Notes under the pieces: generated by a model
Database searches by the model: none
The model's input: the letters and a program-made list of their open reading frames with translations, nothing else
What the model was told of the DNA's origin: nothing
Source of the DNA: JANXSS01 sp043729515
GTDB lineage: Bacteria > Pseudomonadota > Gammaproteobacteria > Burkholderiales > Burkholderiaceae_D
Direction: 5' to 3'
Assembly: GCA_043729515.1 (NCBI GenBank)
Contig: JAYTLK010000014.1
Location: 1-24,043 of the forward strand
Length of the DNA: 24,043 nucleotides
Position numbers and translations under genes: made by a program
Part shown: positions 7,243 to 15,156 of the stretch, piece after piece
How positions within the stretch are numbered: position 1 is the stretch's first letter
How the letters are laid out: each line of letters opens with the position of its first letter

Positions 7243-9150
7243 TCAGGCTTTGGTGGCGACATCTTGCTTGAGTCGTTCCACCAGCGCATCGACCGGCATG
7301 GTACCCAGATCGATGTTGCCCCGCGCACGCACGGCCACTGTGTTGGCATCCCGCTCCTTGTCGCCGATGACGACGATGTAAGGCAGCTTCTGTACTGAAT
7401 GCTCACGTATTTTATAGGTTATTTTCTCGTTACGCAAATCGAGGGTCACTCTAAACCCTTGTTTCTTCAGGTTTTGTGCGACTGATTGCGCATATTCGGC
7501 TTGCGCTTCCGAGATATTGAGCACCGCAATCTGTACCGGCGCCAGCCACATCGGCAATGCGCCTGAGTAGTTTTCGATCAGCATGCCGATGAACCGCTCC
7601 AGCGAGCCCAGAATCGCTCGGTGCAGCATGACTGGCGTCTTGCGGGTGTTGTCTTCCGCGACATATTCGGCGCCAAGGCGGGTCGGCATGGAGAAGTCGA
7701 CCTGCATCGTGCCGCACTGCCACATCCGGCCAATCGCATCTTTCAATGTGTATTCGATCTTGGGGCCGTAGAACGCACCCTCTCCCGGCGAGATCTCGTA
7801 CGGGAAGCCGGACCGCTCGAGCGATTCGATCAAGGCCTTCTCTGCCTTGTCCCAGGCTTCATCGCTGCCGACCCGTTTTTCCGGACGGGTCGCGACCTTG
7901 TAGATGATGTCGGTGAAGCCGAAATCCTGGTAGACCTTTTGCAGCAGTGCGGTGAAGGCAATGCACTCTTCCTGGATCTGGTCTTCGGTGCAGAACACAT
8001 GACCATCGTCCTGCGTGAAGCCGCGCACCCGCATCATGCCGTGCAGCGAACCCGACGGCTCGTTGCGATGGCACTGGCCGAACTCGCCGTAGCGCAACGG
8101 CAGGTCGCGATAGGACCGCATGTTGGCGCGGAAGATCTGTACATGGCCCGGGCAATTCATCGGCTTCAAGGCGTACGAGCGGTTTTCCGACTCGGTGGTG
8201 AACATGTTTTCCTTGTAGTTCTCCCAATGGCCGGATTTTTCCCACAGGCTGATGTCAAGGATTTGCGGCGCCTTGACTTCCTGATAGCCGTTATCCTGAT
8301 ACACCCGACGCATGTACTGCTCGACCTGCTGCCACAGCACCCAACCCTTCGGATGCCAGAAAATCAGGCCCGGCGCTTCTTCCTGGAAGTGGAACAGGTC
8401 GAGCGCGCGCCCGAGCTTGCGGTGATCGCGCTTGTCGGCTTCTTCGAGCATGTGCAGGTAGGCTTCCTGGTCTTCCTTTTTCGCCCAGGCAGTGCCGTAG
8501 ATCCGCTGCAGCATCTCGTTCTTCGAGTCGCCGCGCCAGTAGGCGCCGGCCAGCTTCATCAGCTTGAAAACCTTCAGTTTGCCGGTCGAAGGCACGTGCG
8601 GTCCGCGGCACAAATCTTCGAAGCCGCCTTCGGCATACAGCGACACGTCTTGATCGGCCGGAATCGATCCGATGATTTCGGCTTTATACGCTTCGCCGAT
8701 CGACTTGAAATGGTCGACCGCCTGATCCCGCGGCAGCACCCGACGGGTGACCGGCTCGTCCTTTTTCACCAGTTCGGCCATCTTCTTTTCGATGGCGACC
8801 AGGTCTTCCGGCGTGAACGGCCGTTTGTATGAGAAATCGTAATAGAAACCGTTGTCGATCACCGGCCCGATGGTCACCTGCGCATCAGGAAACAACGATT
8901 TGACGGCATAGGCCAACAAATGGGCTGTCGAATGCCGGATGACGTCGAGACCTTCCGGATCCTTGTCAGTGATGATCGCCAGCTCCGCATCCTGCGTAAT
9001 CAGATGCGAGGTGTCGACCACCTTGCCGTCGACCCTGCCAGCCAACGCTGCTTTCGCCAGGCCGGCGCCGATGCTGGCGGCCACCTGGGCAACGGTCAGG
9101 GGCGCTTCGAATTGTCGCTTGGATCCATCTGGAAGACTGATTGTCAGCAT
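7243..9150 (-). CDS. thrS: Threonine-tRNA ligase
   Basis: The 635-residue class II synthetase charges tRNA-Thr. Domains in order: TGS (about 1-61); the editing domain with HSTAH at 73-77 and CRGPH near 181-185, which removes mischarged serine; the catalytic core with zinc ligands Cys333 (MNCPGH), His384 (DGHVF) and His510 (LHRAI); motif 2 around YGEFGQCHRNEPSGSLHG; and a C-terminal anticodon-binding domain ending VERLKQDVATKA. Length is normal. The start is ATG 9150, with GGAG 6 bases upstream; the frame runs further up to 9264 but those codons are leader. It is the first gene of the block read towards lower coordinates. Its leader is long, so control at the RNA level is possible. Confidence 0.98.
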   Translation of the reverse strand: MLTISLPDGSKRQFEAPLTVAQVAASIGAGLAKAALAGRVDGKVVDTSHLITQDAELAIITDKDPEGLDVIRHSTAHLLAYAVKSLFPDAQVTIGPVIDNGFYYDFSYKRPFTPEDLVAIEKKMAELVKKDEPVTRRVLPRDQAVDHFKSIGEAYKAEIIGSIPADQDVSLYAEGGFEDLCRGPHVPSTGKLKVFKLMKLAGAYWRGDSKNEMLQRIYGTAWAKKEDQEAYLHMLEEADKRDHRKLGRALDLFHFQEEAPGLIFWHPKGWVLWQQVEQYMRRVYQDNGYQEVKAPQILDISLWEKSGHWENYKENMFTTESENRSYALKPMNCPGHVQIFRANMRSYRDLPLRYGEFGQCHRNEPSGSLHGMMRVRGFTQDDGHVFCTEDQIQEECIAFTALLQKVYQDFGFTDIIYKVATRPEKRVGSDEAWDKAEKALIESLERSGFPYEISPGEGAFYGPKIEYTLKDAIGRMWQCGTMQVDFSMPTRLGAEYVAEDNTRKTPVMLHRAILGSLERFIGMLIENYSGALPMWLAPVQIAVLNISEAQAEYAQSVAQNLKKQGFRVTLDLRNEKITYKIREHSVQKLPYIVVIGDKERDANTVAVRARGNIDLGTMPVDALVERLKQDVATKA

Positions 9151-9279
9151 GAAGCTCTCCGGGTCGGCGCGTGGCGCCGGTAATTGGAATCGGGTGATCG
9201 GAACATGTGACGCTGCACCAATGCGCCGTTGAAGCGGTAGTAGCGCGCAAAAAAAGCCGTGCATTCAAAAAGCGGAACG
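9151..9279 (-). promoter_or_regulatory. thrS leader with a small hairpin at the ribosome-binding site
   Basis: This 129-base stretch lies between the terminator at 9280-9308 and the thrS start. Just before the Shine-Dalgarno GGAG, GGCGC and GCGCC (9178-9174 and 9170-9166 on the - strand) can pair around the loop CAC, with one more pair at 9179/9165. No convincing promoter could be assigned. E. coli thrS is repressed by its own product binding a tRNA-like leader; whether this hairpin has such a role is unknown. Confidence 0.35.
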
Positions 9280-9308
9280 AAAAAAAGCGCGGACCAGCCG
9301 CGCTTTTT
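9280..9308. terminator. Rho-independent terminator upstream of thrS
   Basis: GCGCGG at 9287-9292 pairs with CCGCGC at 9298-9303 around the loop ACCAG. A7 at 9280-9286 and T5 at 9304-9308 extend the stem and supply U runs on both strands. On the - strand it stops RNA coming from the relA/tRNA-Val side, about 130 bases before thrS. If the thrS promoter lies further upstream it would act as an attenuator. Confidence 0.8.
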
Positions 9309-9411
9309 CAACCTTCTGACGAAAAAGAACCCCGACTAGCGTCGCCCTCGAACCATGTTGCTCGGAGTTCGCGGTGTCATAACCAGGGATGCCTTTCTCG
9401 CTCTTGCTGTT

Positions 9412-9454
9412 GTTTCGGTGCCTGGCCTGAACGACTGGCATCAGTGACCGAAAC
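9412..9454 (-). repeat. 8-bp inverted repeat in the tRNA-Val to thrS interval
   Basis: GTTTCGGT at 9412-9419 and ACCGAAAC at 9447-9454 are exact complements around 27 bases. The rest of 9309-9471 holds no gene that I can support; an open frame at 9265-9507 on the - strand has no ribosome-binding site or recognisable product. The repeat may be a structured RNA element or chance. Confidence 0.35.
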
Positions 9455-9467
9455 TGCTTTAGTGAAT

Positions 9468-9485
9468 TACCAAAAAAATTTGGTA
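9468..9485 (-). terminator. Likely tRNA-Val 3' end signal
   Basis: On the - strand, TACCAAA, TTTT and TTTGGTA form a perfect 7-bp stem with a U4 loop; the bases between the arms are part of a U7 run at 9478-9472. The upstream arm overlaps the tRNA's own 3' TACCA end. The U7 run right after the tRNA could serve as terminator or as processing target. Confidence 0.5.
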
Positions 9486-9557
9486 GGCACGATTGGACTC
9501 GAACCAACGACCCCTACCATGTCAAGGTAGTGCTCTAACCAGCTGAGCTACGCGCCT
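9481..9557 (-). tRNA. tRNA-Val (GAC anticodon)
   Basis: Folded by eye: the acceptor stem AGGCGCG (9557-9551) pairs with CGTGCCT with one G-U pair. The D arm contains GCTCAGCTGGTTAGAGC. The anticodon stem is CTACC/GGTAG with loop TTGACAT, so the anticodon is GAC for valine. The T arm is GTTGG-TTCGAGT-CCAAT. The 3' CCA is encoded at 9483-9481, giving 77 bases. It lies between relA and thrS on the same strand, an arrangement familiar in Burkholderiales. Confidence 0.96.
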
Positions 9558-9568
9558 AAAGAAGCCGG

Positions 9569-9597
9569 ATTATAGCGGCAATTTTTTCTTTTCGCTA
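9569..9597 (-). promoter_or_regulatory. Probable promoter of tRNA-Val
   Basis: A perfect -10 box TATAAT (9574-9569) lies 11 bases before the tRNA 5' end. Seventeen bases upstream is a weak -35 match, TAGCGA (9597-9592). An A-rich stretch fills the spacer. The good -10 and its position support a separate promoter behind relA (relA ends at 9635). Confidence 0.55.
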
Positions 9598-9634
9598 GTC
9601 TGGCATACCGTGGTTGTTGCCGGCTGGCCAGGGT

Positions 9635-11887
9635 CTACTGCCGATGTACTTGCAAGACCCCTTCGACATCCCGAATCACGCCGAGTGCCTTCTGCAACTG
9701 TGCCGTCGATCCGACTTCGGCGGTGAAGGCCATGCGCGCCTGTCCTCGTGCGCTCTGGGTGCTGACGCCGATGACGTTGATCTTTTCCCGTAAAAAAATT
9801 TCCGAGATGTCTCGCAACAATCCCTGGCGGTCGCCCGCCAGAATGAAAATGTCAACTGGATAGACGGTTTCGCCGGCAGGCGCGCCCCAGGTTGTCTGGA
9901 TCACCCGCTCCGGCGCCTTGCTGCGCATTTCAGCAAAATTCTTGCACGACAACCGGTGGATCGACACGCCCTTGCCGCGCGTGATGAAACCCACCACCGC
10001 ATCCGGCGGGGCTGGCTTGCAGCATTTCGCCAGTTGCGTCATGAGGCCGTCGGTGCCGACCACCAGCACGCCCGACTTGGCGCCCTGCGACACGCTCGAT
10101 GCACGGCTCTTGCGTGGCACCACTGCCGTGTCCGGATTGACCGGCTTGGGCGCAGCGTCGGCATGCAGCGCGTGCTCTACCTGACGCAAGCTGAATTCAT
10201 CCTTGCCAACTGCCATCAGCAGATCGTCGAGCTTGGTGAAGCCGAGCTTGTGCGCCAGGTCTTCGAGATTGACTGCGGTCTTGCCCTCCCGCTGCAGGGT
10301 TTTCTCGATCAGCGCCCTGCCTGCACCCAGGGTTTCGGTATGGTCGATTGCATTGAACCAGGCGCGCACCTTGGCGCGGGTGCGCGCGCTGACCGCATAA
10401 CCGGGGCTGAGCCAGTCCCGCGACGGGCCGGCGCTGCCGGCGCCGCTGCCACGGGCAGTGATGATGTCGACCGTCTGGCCGTTGCGCAGGGCCGTGTTGA
10501 GCGGCACCATGACGCCATCGACCCGGGCACCACGGCAGCGGTGGCCGACATCGCTGTGCAGGTGATAAGCGAAGTCGATCGGTGTGGCGCCGGTGGGAAG
10601 TTCGATCACGCGGGCCTGGGGCGTGAGCACATAGATGCGGTCGTCCAGCGCCGCCGATTTCAGCTGCTCCACCCATTCGCGGCGCAGGTCATCCTGTCCA
10701 ACCACGGTATCGACGACTTCGGTCTTCCAGGCCAGCAGCTGGCGCAGCCAGGCGATTTTTTCGTCATACTTCTGGCCGGCGGAATTCGACCCCCCCGTTT
10801 CCTTGTAGCGCCAGTGCGCCGCCACGCCATATTCCGCGAAGTGATGCATGGCGTTGGTGCGGATCTGCACTTCGAGCGCCCGGTCGTCTTCGGCCATTAC
10901 CACCGTGTGGAGCGACTGATAACCGTTTGCCTTGGGTCGCGCGATGTAGTCATCGAATTCTGCCGGGATCGGGGTCCAGATGTCGTGGACGATGCCAAGC
11001 ACGGCATAACAGGTCTTGACGTCGGCGACGATGACCCGGAATGCGCGCACATCGTAAAGCTCTGAAAAATCCAGCGTCTTGCCGCGCATCTTCGACCAGA
11101 TGCTGTAGATGTGTTTCGGCCGGCCAAACACCTCCGCGGCGATGCCGGCGGCCGCCATTTCAGCCTGCAGGCGGGTGATGGCGCCATCGACGAAGCCTTC
11201 CCGCTCGATGCGTTTTTCTTCCAGCATGCGGGCGATGCGCTTGTAGGCGTCCGGCTCCAGGAACCGGAACGACAAATCTTCCAGTTCCCATTTCAGCTGC
11301 CACACGCCAAGGCGATTTGCCAGAGGTGCATACAGGTCCATCGTTTCACGCGCATAGGACCGGATGCGTTCATCCTGCAGCCGCTGTTCGGCGAAGTAGC
11401 GCAGGGTCGTCACGCGTGACGCCAGGCGCACCAGCACCACGCGCATGTCGGTGGCCATTGCCAGCAGCATCTTGCGCAGGACTTCGAGTTGCGCTGCGGC
11501 CTGTGGCGCGGTTTTCTTGCCACGGTCGATCTCGGGCAGGCCGAAGGTCTGTTCATGCAGGCGCATGAGCTGGCGCACGCCGCGCACCAGTTCGGCTGCT
11601 TCCTTGCCGAACAGGGACTCGATCTGCTCGGCCAGCGCCGGATCGACGACCGGGAGTTCGAACAGCAACCCGGCGATGCGGGTGTCGGCATCGGTTTTCA
11701 GGGATGCCAGGGTAGCCGTCACCCCTTCCGAGAAAGCCAGCGCATTTTCGCCGGTCACCACTGTCCGAGCCGCATACACCGGCGTGACAAAGGCATGCAC
11801 GGCCATCAGCCGCGCCGCATCCTGCTCGCTCAGGCCGACGCAGAACTGGGTGGCATCGTCGCTGCGGATAGCGGTCGTGGACAGCAT
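9635..11887 (-). CDS. relA: GTP pyrophosphokinase RelA, (p)ppGpp synthetase I
   Basis: RelA binds stalled ribosomes carrying uncharged tRNA and transfers pyrophosphate from ATP to GTP or GDP. The 750-residue protein has a degenerate hydrolase domain at the N terminus: where SpoT enzymes carry a metal-binding HD motif, this one reads IAGLLFELP (71-79), so hydrolysis is probably lost. The synthetase domain (about 250-360) has GRPKHIYSIWSKM, YDVRAFRV, the acidic EFDDYI (310-315) typical of monofunctional RelA, NGYQSLHT and EVQIRT. The TGS domain spans about 415-478, a conserved cysteine region (KCCKPAPPDAVVG, near 621-633) follows, and an ACT domain covers about 677-748. It follows ridA by 22 bases and precedes tRNA-Val. 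The ribosome-binding site is weak. Confidence 0.97.
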   Translation of the reverse strand: MLSTTAIRSDDATQFCVGLSEQDAARLMAVHAFVTPVYAARTVVTGENALAFSEGVTATLASLKTDADTRIAGLLFELPVVDPALAEQIESLFGKEAAELVRGVRQLMRLHEQTFGLPEIDRGKKTAPQAAAQLEVLRKMLLAMATDMRVVLVRLASRVTTLRYFAEQRLQDERIRSYARETMDLYAPLANRLGVWQLKWELEDLSFRFLEPDAYKRIARMLEEKRIEREGFVDGAITRLQAEMAAAGIAAEVFGRPKHIYSIWSKMRGKTLDFSELYDVRAFRVIVADVKTCYAVLGIVHDIWTPIPAEFDDYIARPKANGYQSLHTVVMAEDDRALEVQIRTNAMHHFAEYGVAAHWRYKETGGSNSAGQKYDEKIAWLRQLLAWKTEVVDTVVGQDDLRREWVEQLKSAALDDRIYVLTPQARVIELPTGATPIDFAYHLHSDVGHRCRGARVDGVMVPLNTALRNGQTVDIITARGSGAGSAGPSRDWLSPGYAVSARTRAKVRAWFNAIDHTETLGAGRALIEKTLQREGKTAVNLEDLAHKLGFTKLDDLLMAVGKDEFSLRQVEHALHADAAPKPVNPDTAVVPRKSRASSVSQGAKSGVLVVGTDGLMTQLAKCCKPAPPDAVVGFITRGKGVSIHRLSCKNFAEMRSKAPERVIQTTWGAPAGETVYPVDIFILAGDRQGLLRDISEIFLREKINVIGVSTQSARGQARMAFTAEVGSTAQLQKALGVIRDVEGVLQVHRQ

Positions 11888-11909
11888 GCAGGAGTTTTCC
11901 GAAAAAGCG

Positions 11910-12326
11910 TCAGGCCATGCCGGCCGCCGCGGTGACGATCACCTCGATCAGCCACTGCGGCCGCGCCAGCTTTGCCTCGACCGTGGCGCGCGGCGGCGCT
12001 TGGCCAGGTATGACCCAGGCATTCCAGACCTGGTTCATGGCATCGAAATCCTTGATGTCGGCCAGGAAGATCTGACACATCAGTATGCGAGAACGGTCGC
12101 TGCCGGCCTCTGCCAGGAGACGGTCGACATGGGCCAGCACTTCCGCTGTCTGTCCGGTGATGTTCTGGGTGCCGTCGTCGGCGACTTGCCCTGCAAGATA
12201 CACGACGCCGTTGCAAATGGCGGCGTCGGACAATGTCGTGCCCATGCCGATCCGTTCGATGTCGCCCGGTGGGACAGGCATCGGTGTCTGCGTCTGGGAG
12301 TGCTGCTGGTCCTGTGTGTAGCTCAT
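11910..12326 (-). CDS. RidA/YjgF family protein (reactive enamine/imine deaminase type)
   Basis: The 138-residue protein matches the small RidA (YjgF/YER057c/UK114) family: ICNGVVYLAGQVADD, TAEVLAHVDRLLAEAGSDRSRIL, the DFDAMNQVWNAWV helix, and PPRATVEAKLARPQWLIEV with the conserved arginine that holds the substrate carboxylate. RidA proteins form trimers and deaminate reactive enamine or imine intermediates from amino-acid enzymes; several subgroups have other or unknown roles. The sequence is closer to the YoaB-like subgroup than to archetypal RidA, which is an impression, not a measured distance. ATG 12326 has AAGGA 6 bases upstream. The gene sits 49 bases after the alpha/beta hydrolase and just before relA. 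Confidence 0.9.
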   Translation of the reverse strand: MSYTQDQQHSQTQTPMPVPPGDIERIGMGTTLSDAAICNGVVYLAGQVADDGTQNITGQTAEVLAHVDRLLAEAGSDRSRILMCQIFLADIKDFDAMNQVWNAWVIPGQAPPRATVEAKLARPQWLIEVIVTAAAGMA

Positions 12327-12375
12327 CTGGATTCCTTGGAGTGGGTGTCGCCTGGCTGAGGTGCCGGGCGAGCGC

Positions 12376-13242
12376 TCAACCCAGCAGAAAGTGTCTTGCC
12401 ACCTGAATCTGGTCCGCATGCATGAAGGTCGGCGCATGACCGACATCGGGCAGCGTCACCAGCGTGGCCCGCGGACCGCGCCGGGTCATCGCCTGCGCGA
12501 CGTCTGGTGTCAGCAAATCCGATTGCGCGCCGCGTACCAGCAGGGTCGGACAGGTGATGGCGTCATAGGCCTGCCACAGCAGCGCTTCGGCCTGTGCCGT
12601 CGATTCCGGCGTGGCGCTCTTGAACGGCAGCGCCAGTCCCAGATCGTAGTGACGAATCCACTGACCGTCCTTATCTTGTCGCAAAACGTCCTTTGCGAGC
12701 TTGTCCCACTCGGCGTCGCTGTGGATGCCGAACGGCGCCGAGATGGCGCGAATGTAGGCCACGCCTTCCTCGACCGTGGCGAAGCGCACTGCCTGCCCGA
12801 TGTAGTCGCCGATGCGTGCCAGCGCGGTTGGATTCAAGGCCGGGCCGATGTCGTTCAGGATCAGCTTGCGTACCGGATTGCCCGCCAGGGAGGCGAGCCC
12901 GACGCCGATCAACCCGCCCATCGAGGTGCCGAACCAGTCCACGCTTTTCGCATCCAGCCGCGCCAGCAGGGTGACCATGTCGGCCACGTATTGCGGCAAC
13001 TGGTAGAGCTGCGGATTGCGCAGCCAGTCCGAACGCCCGCGCCCGACCACGTCCGGGCAGACCACCCGATGGGTGGCCGCCATCTCTGCGGCCAGCGCAT
13101 CGAAATCGTCCGACACCCGCGTCACGCCGTGAACGCACACCAGCACCCGCGGGTTGGCCGGGTCGCCCCACTCCTTGTAGGCCATCTCGTGCAGGCCCGC
13201 CGGAGACAGACACTGGACCGATTTCAATCGTGGCTGGGTCAT
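12376..13242 (-). CDS. Alpha/beta hydrolase
   Basis: The 288-residue protein has the standard fold and a complete catalytic triad. The oxyanion strand is VCVHGVTR (His39-Gly40). The nucleophile elbow is GTSMGG with Ser107. The acid is probably Asp242 (GAQSDLLTP), and the base is His269 (PDVGHAP). PDVVGRGRSDW near 64-74 is the usual second loop. Such proteins include esterases, lactonases and C-C bond hydrolases; the substrate cannot be read from sequence. No signal peptide is seen, so it is cytoplasmic. I chose ATG 13242, with GAGG 8 bases upstream, over TTG 13260, which overlaps scoB. It starts 10 bases after scoB, so it is almost surely cotranscribed with it and may act on a CoA-pathway intermediate. 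Confidence 0.92.
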   Translation of the reverse strand: MTQPRLKSVQCLSPAGLHEMAYKEWGDPANPRVLVCVHGVTRVSDDFDALAAEMAATHRVVCPDVVGRGRSDWLRNPQLYQLPQYVADMVTLLARLDAKSVDWFGTSMGGLIGVGLASLAGNPVRKLILNDIGPALNPTALARIGDYIGQAVRFATVEEGVAYIRAISAPFGIHSDAEWDKLAKDVLRQDKDGQWIRHYDLGLALPFKSATPESTAQAEALLWQAYDAITCPTLLVRGAQSDLLTPDVAQAMTRRGPRATLVTLPDVGHAPTFMHADQIQVARHFLLG

Positions 13243-13252
13243 GGTGCGTGCC

Positions 13253-13906
13253 TCAGGCAACCGCGGTCACGTCGAGCGGCGCGCCGGTCTTCTCGACGAT
13301 CTCGGCTGCGCTCACGCCCGGCGCCAGCTCGACCAGTTTCAGGCCACGATCGGTGATGTCGATCACGCCGAGATCGGTGATGATGCGGTCGATCACGCCC
13401 ACGCCGGTCAGTGGCAGATCGCATTGCTTCAGGATCTTGTGCGAGGTCGACCCGTCCTTTGCCTTGGCCACATGCTCCATCAGCACCACGACCCTTTTCA
13501 CGCCGGCCACCAGGTCCATCGCGCCGCCCATGCCTTTGACCATCTTGCCGGGAATCATCCAGTTGGCCAAATCGCCTTTTTCCGAGACCTGCATCGCACC
13601 GAGAATGGCAATGTTGATCTTGCCGCCGCGGATCATGGCAAAGGAATCGGCGGAACTGAAGTAGGACGAGCCCGGCAGGGAAGTGACGGTCTGCTTGCCG
13701 GCATTGATCACGTCCGGATCAACCGCGTCGTCGGTCGGGAACGGGCCAATGCCGAGCAGGCCGTTTTCCGATTGCAGCCATACCTCCATGTGTGCCGGCA
13801 CGAAGTTCGCCACCAGCGTCGGCAGGCCGATCCCCAGGTTCACATAAAAGCCGTCTTGCAGTTCCTTGGCTGCGCGTGCCGCCATCTCATCTCTGGTCCA
13901 TGCCAT
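13253..13906 (-). CDS. scoB: 3-oxoacid CoA-transferase, subunit B
   Basis: This is the beta subunit of a family I CoA transferase, which moves CoA from succinyl-CoA to acetoacetate or a related 3-keto acid. The 217-residue protein has FYVNLGIGLPTLVANF, the active-site glutamate Glu47 in QSENGLLG, GGKINIAILGAMQVSE, and KMVKGMGGAMDLVAG. ATG 13906 has GGAG 7 bases upstream. It lies 52 bases after scoA, and both subunits are complete. Beta-ketoadipate CoA transferase (PcaJ) belongs to the same family and is a real alternative. The SDR, thioesterase and etfQO neighbours fit acetoacetate or 3-ketoacid use better, since no aromatic-degradation gene is visible. Confidence 0.93.
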   Translation of the reverse strand: MAWTRDEMAARAAKELQDGFYVNLGIGLPTLVANFVPAHMEVWLQSENGLLGIGPFPTDDAVDPDVINAGKQTVTSLPGSSYFSSADSFAMIRGGKINIAILGAMQVSEKGDLANWMIPGKMVKGMGGAMDLVAGVKRVVVLMEHVAKAKDGSTSHKILKQCDLPLTGVGVIDRIITDLGVIDITDRGLKLVELAPGVSAAEIVEKTGAPLDVTAVA

Positions 13907-13958
13907 GTCAATTCTCCACTCGTTCTGTTTGCATTCGGTGCATCGACTCTCGTGATGC

Positions 13959-14654
13959 TTACTTGCGCACCGTGCGCTGCTCTATCCGTTTTTCCGGCGT
14001 CGAATTGACCACGATTCGGTGCACGAAAATACTCGGCGTGTGGACCTGGTCCGGATCAAGTTCCCCGATCTCCACCAGCTTCTCGACCTCGACGATGGTG
14101 ACCTTGCCGGCCATGGCCACGTTCGGGTTGAAGTTGCGCGCAGTCTTGTTGTAGACCAGATTGCCGGCCTTGTCAGCCATGTAGGCCTTGACCAGGGATA
14201 CGTCAGGTATCAGCGCACGCTCGAGCACGTATTGCTCGCCGTCGAATTCCCGTACATCCTTGCCTTCGGCGACGATCGTGCCGACACCGGTCTTGGTGAA
14301 GAATGCCGGAATGCCCGAGCCGCCTGCCCGCAGTCTTTCGGCCAGCGTGCCTTGCGGCGTGAATTCCAGCGCCAGTTCCCCGGCCAGGTATTGCCGTTCG
14401 AATTCCTTGTTTTCGCCGACGTAGGAGGCGATCATTTTCTTGATCTGCCGTGTCGCCAGCAACAGGCCCAGGCCGAAGCCATCAACACCGGCATTGTTCG
14501 AGATCGCTGTCAGATTCTGCACGCCGGAGTCGCGCAATGCGGCGATCAACGCTTCAGGGATGCCGCACAGTCCAAAACCGCCGACGGCGATGGTTTGACC
14601 GTCCTTGACGATGCCGGCCAGCGCGGAGGCGGCGTCGGGGTACACTTTTTTCAT
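13959..14654 (-). CDS. scoA: 3-oxoacid CoA-transferase, subunit A
   Basis: The 231-residue alpha subunit pairs with ScoB. Visible are the CoA-transferase signature region GGFGLCGIPEALI (25-37), ISNNAGVDGFGLGLLL, YVGENKEFERQYL, LAERLRAGGSGIPAFFT, and the C-terminal NVAMAGKVTIVEVE. Length matches the bacterial SCOT alpha chain. ATG 14654 has AAGGG 5 bases upstream. The gene lies 61 bases after the thioesterase. In bacteria, scoAB lets cells use acetoacetate and poly-3-hydroxybutyrate breakdown products by loading them with CoA from succinyl-CoA. Confidence 0.95.
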   Translation of the reverse strand: MKKVYPDAASALAGIVKDGQTIAVGGFGLCGIPEALIAALRDSGVQNLTAISNNAGVDGFGLGLLLATRQIKKMIASYVGENKEFERQYLAGELALEFTPQGTLAERLRAGGSGIPAFFTKTGVGTIVAEGKDVREFDGEQYVLERALIPDVSLVKAYMADKAGNLVYNKTARNFNPNVAMAGKVTIVEVEKLVEIGELDPDQVHTPSIFVHRIVVNSTPEKRIEQRTVRK

Positions 14655-14715
14655 GGAAGCCCTTCAATTATCGGGTGCTGCGGTTGCAAGAAGTGAAATG
14701 CAAAAATTTTTCGAA

Positions 14716-15156
14716 TCATCCCGGCGGCGGCGGCGCCAGCAACACGTCGCGCAACCATTCCGGCATCGGAACCGATTTCTCGCGCCGGTAATCGATCCAG
14801 ACCACCTTGGCGCCACCGGACGCCATCACCACGTCGATGTCGTCGCAGCGGCGAATTTCCTGGACCGTCTCGAAACTGCTGCGCCCGAGCACGCCGACAT
14901 AGGTGCGCACTTCGATGTCGCCGGGATAGCGCAACTGGCGCAGGAAGGCGCAATGCGCATTGACGATCACCGGACCGAACTCCAGCTGCGGATCAGCCGG
15001 CGTGCCGAGTTCCAGGAACCAGTCGATCCGGGCCTGCTCGAAATACCGAAAATAGATCGTGTTGTTGACATGGCCCATCGCATCCATGTCACCCCAGCGA
15101 ATCGGCATGCGCAGCTTGTGCACCAGCCGCAGCGGTGGCGTCGCATCGTCGGTCAT
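14716..15156 (-). CDS. Acyl-CoA thioesterase, hotdog fold (4HBT/YbgC-like)
   Basis: The 146-residue protein carries the hotdog thioesterase signature IRWGDMDAMGHVNNTIYFRYFE (positions 19-40; Asp23 and Asp25 are the catalytic candidates). Later conserved parts are EFGPVIVNAHCAFLRQL and YPGDIEVRTYVG. Enzymes of this group hydrolyse acyl-CoA to free acid and CoA. Substrate length cannot be told. Its ATG follows the SDR stop codon directly (TAAATG), so translation is probably coupled; there is no good separate ribosome-binding site. Sitting between a dehydrogenase and a CoA transferase, it may release CoA when acyl-CoA accumulates. Confidence 0.92.
   Translation of the reverse strand: MTDDATPPLRLVHKLRMPIRWGDMDAMGHVNNTIYFRYFEQARIDWFLELGTPADPQLEFGPVIVNAHCAFLRQLRYPGDIEVRTYVGVLGRSSFETVQEIRRCDDIDVVMASGGAKVVWIDYRREKSVPMPEWLRDVLLAPPPPG

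Noticed and set aside
7621..8832. A 403-codon open frame on the + strand
   Set aside because: It lies wholly opposite thrS, which is certain; its protein has no recognisable motif and is the usual antisense shadow of a GC-rich gene.
9265..9507. An 80-codon frame between tRNA-Val and thrS
   Set aside because: It overlaps the tRNA 3' end, a terminator and a U tract, and has no support as protein.
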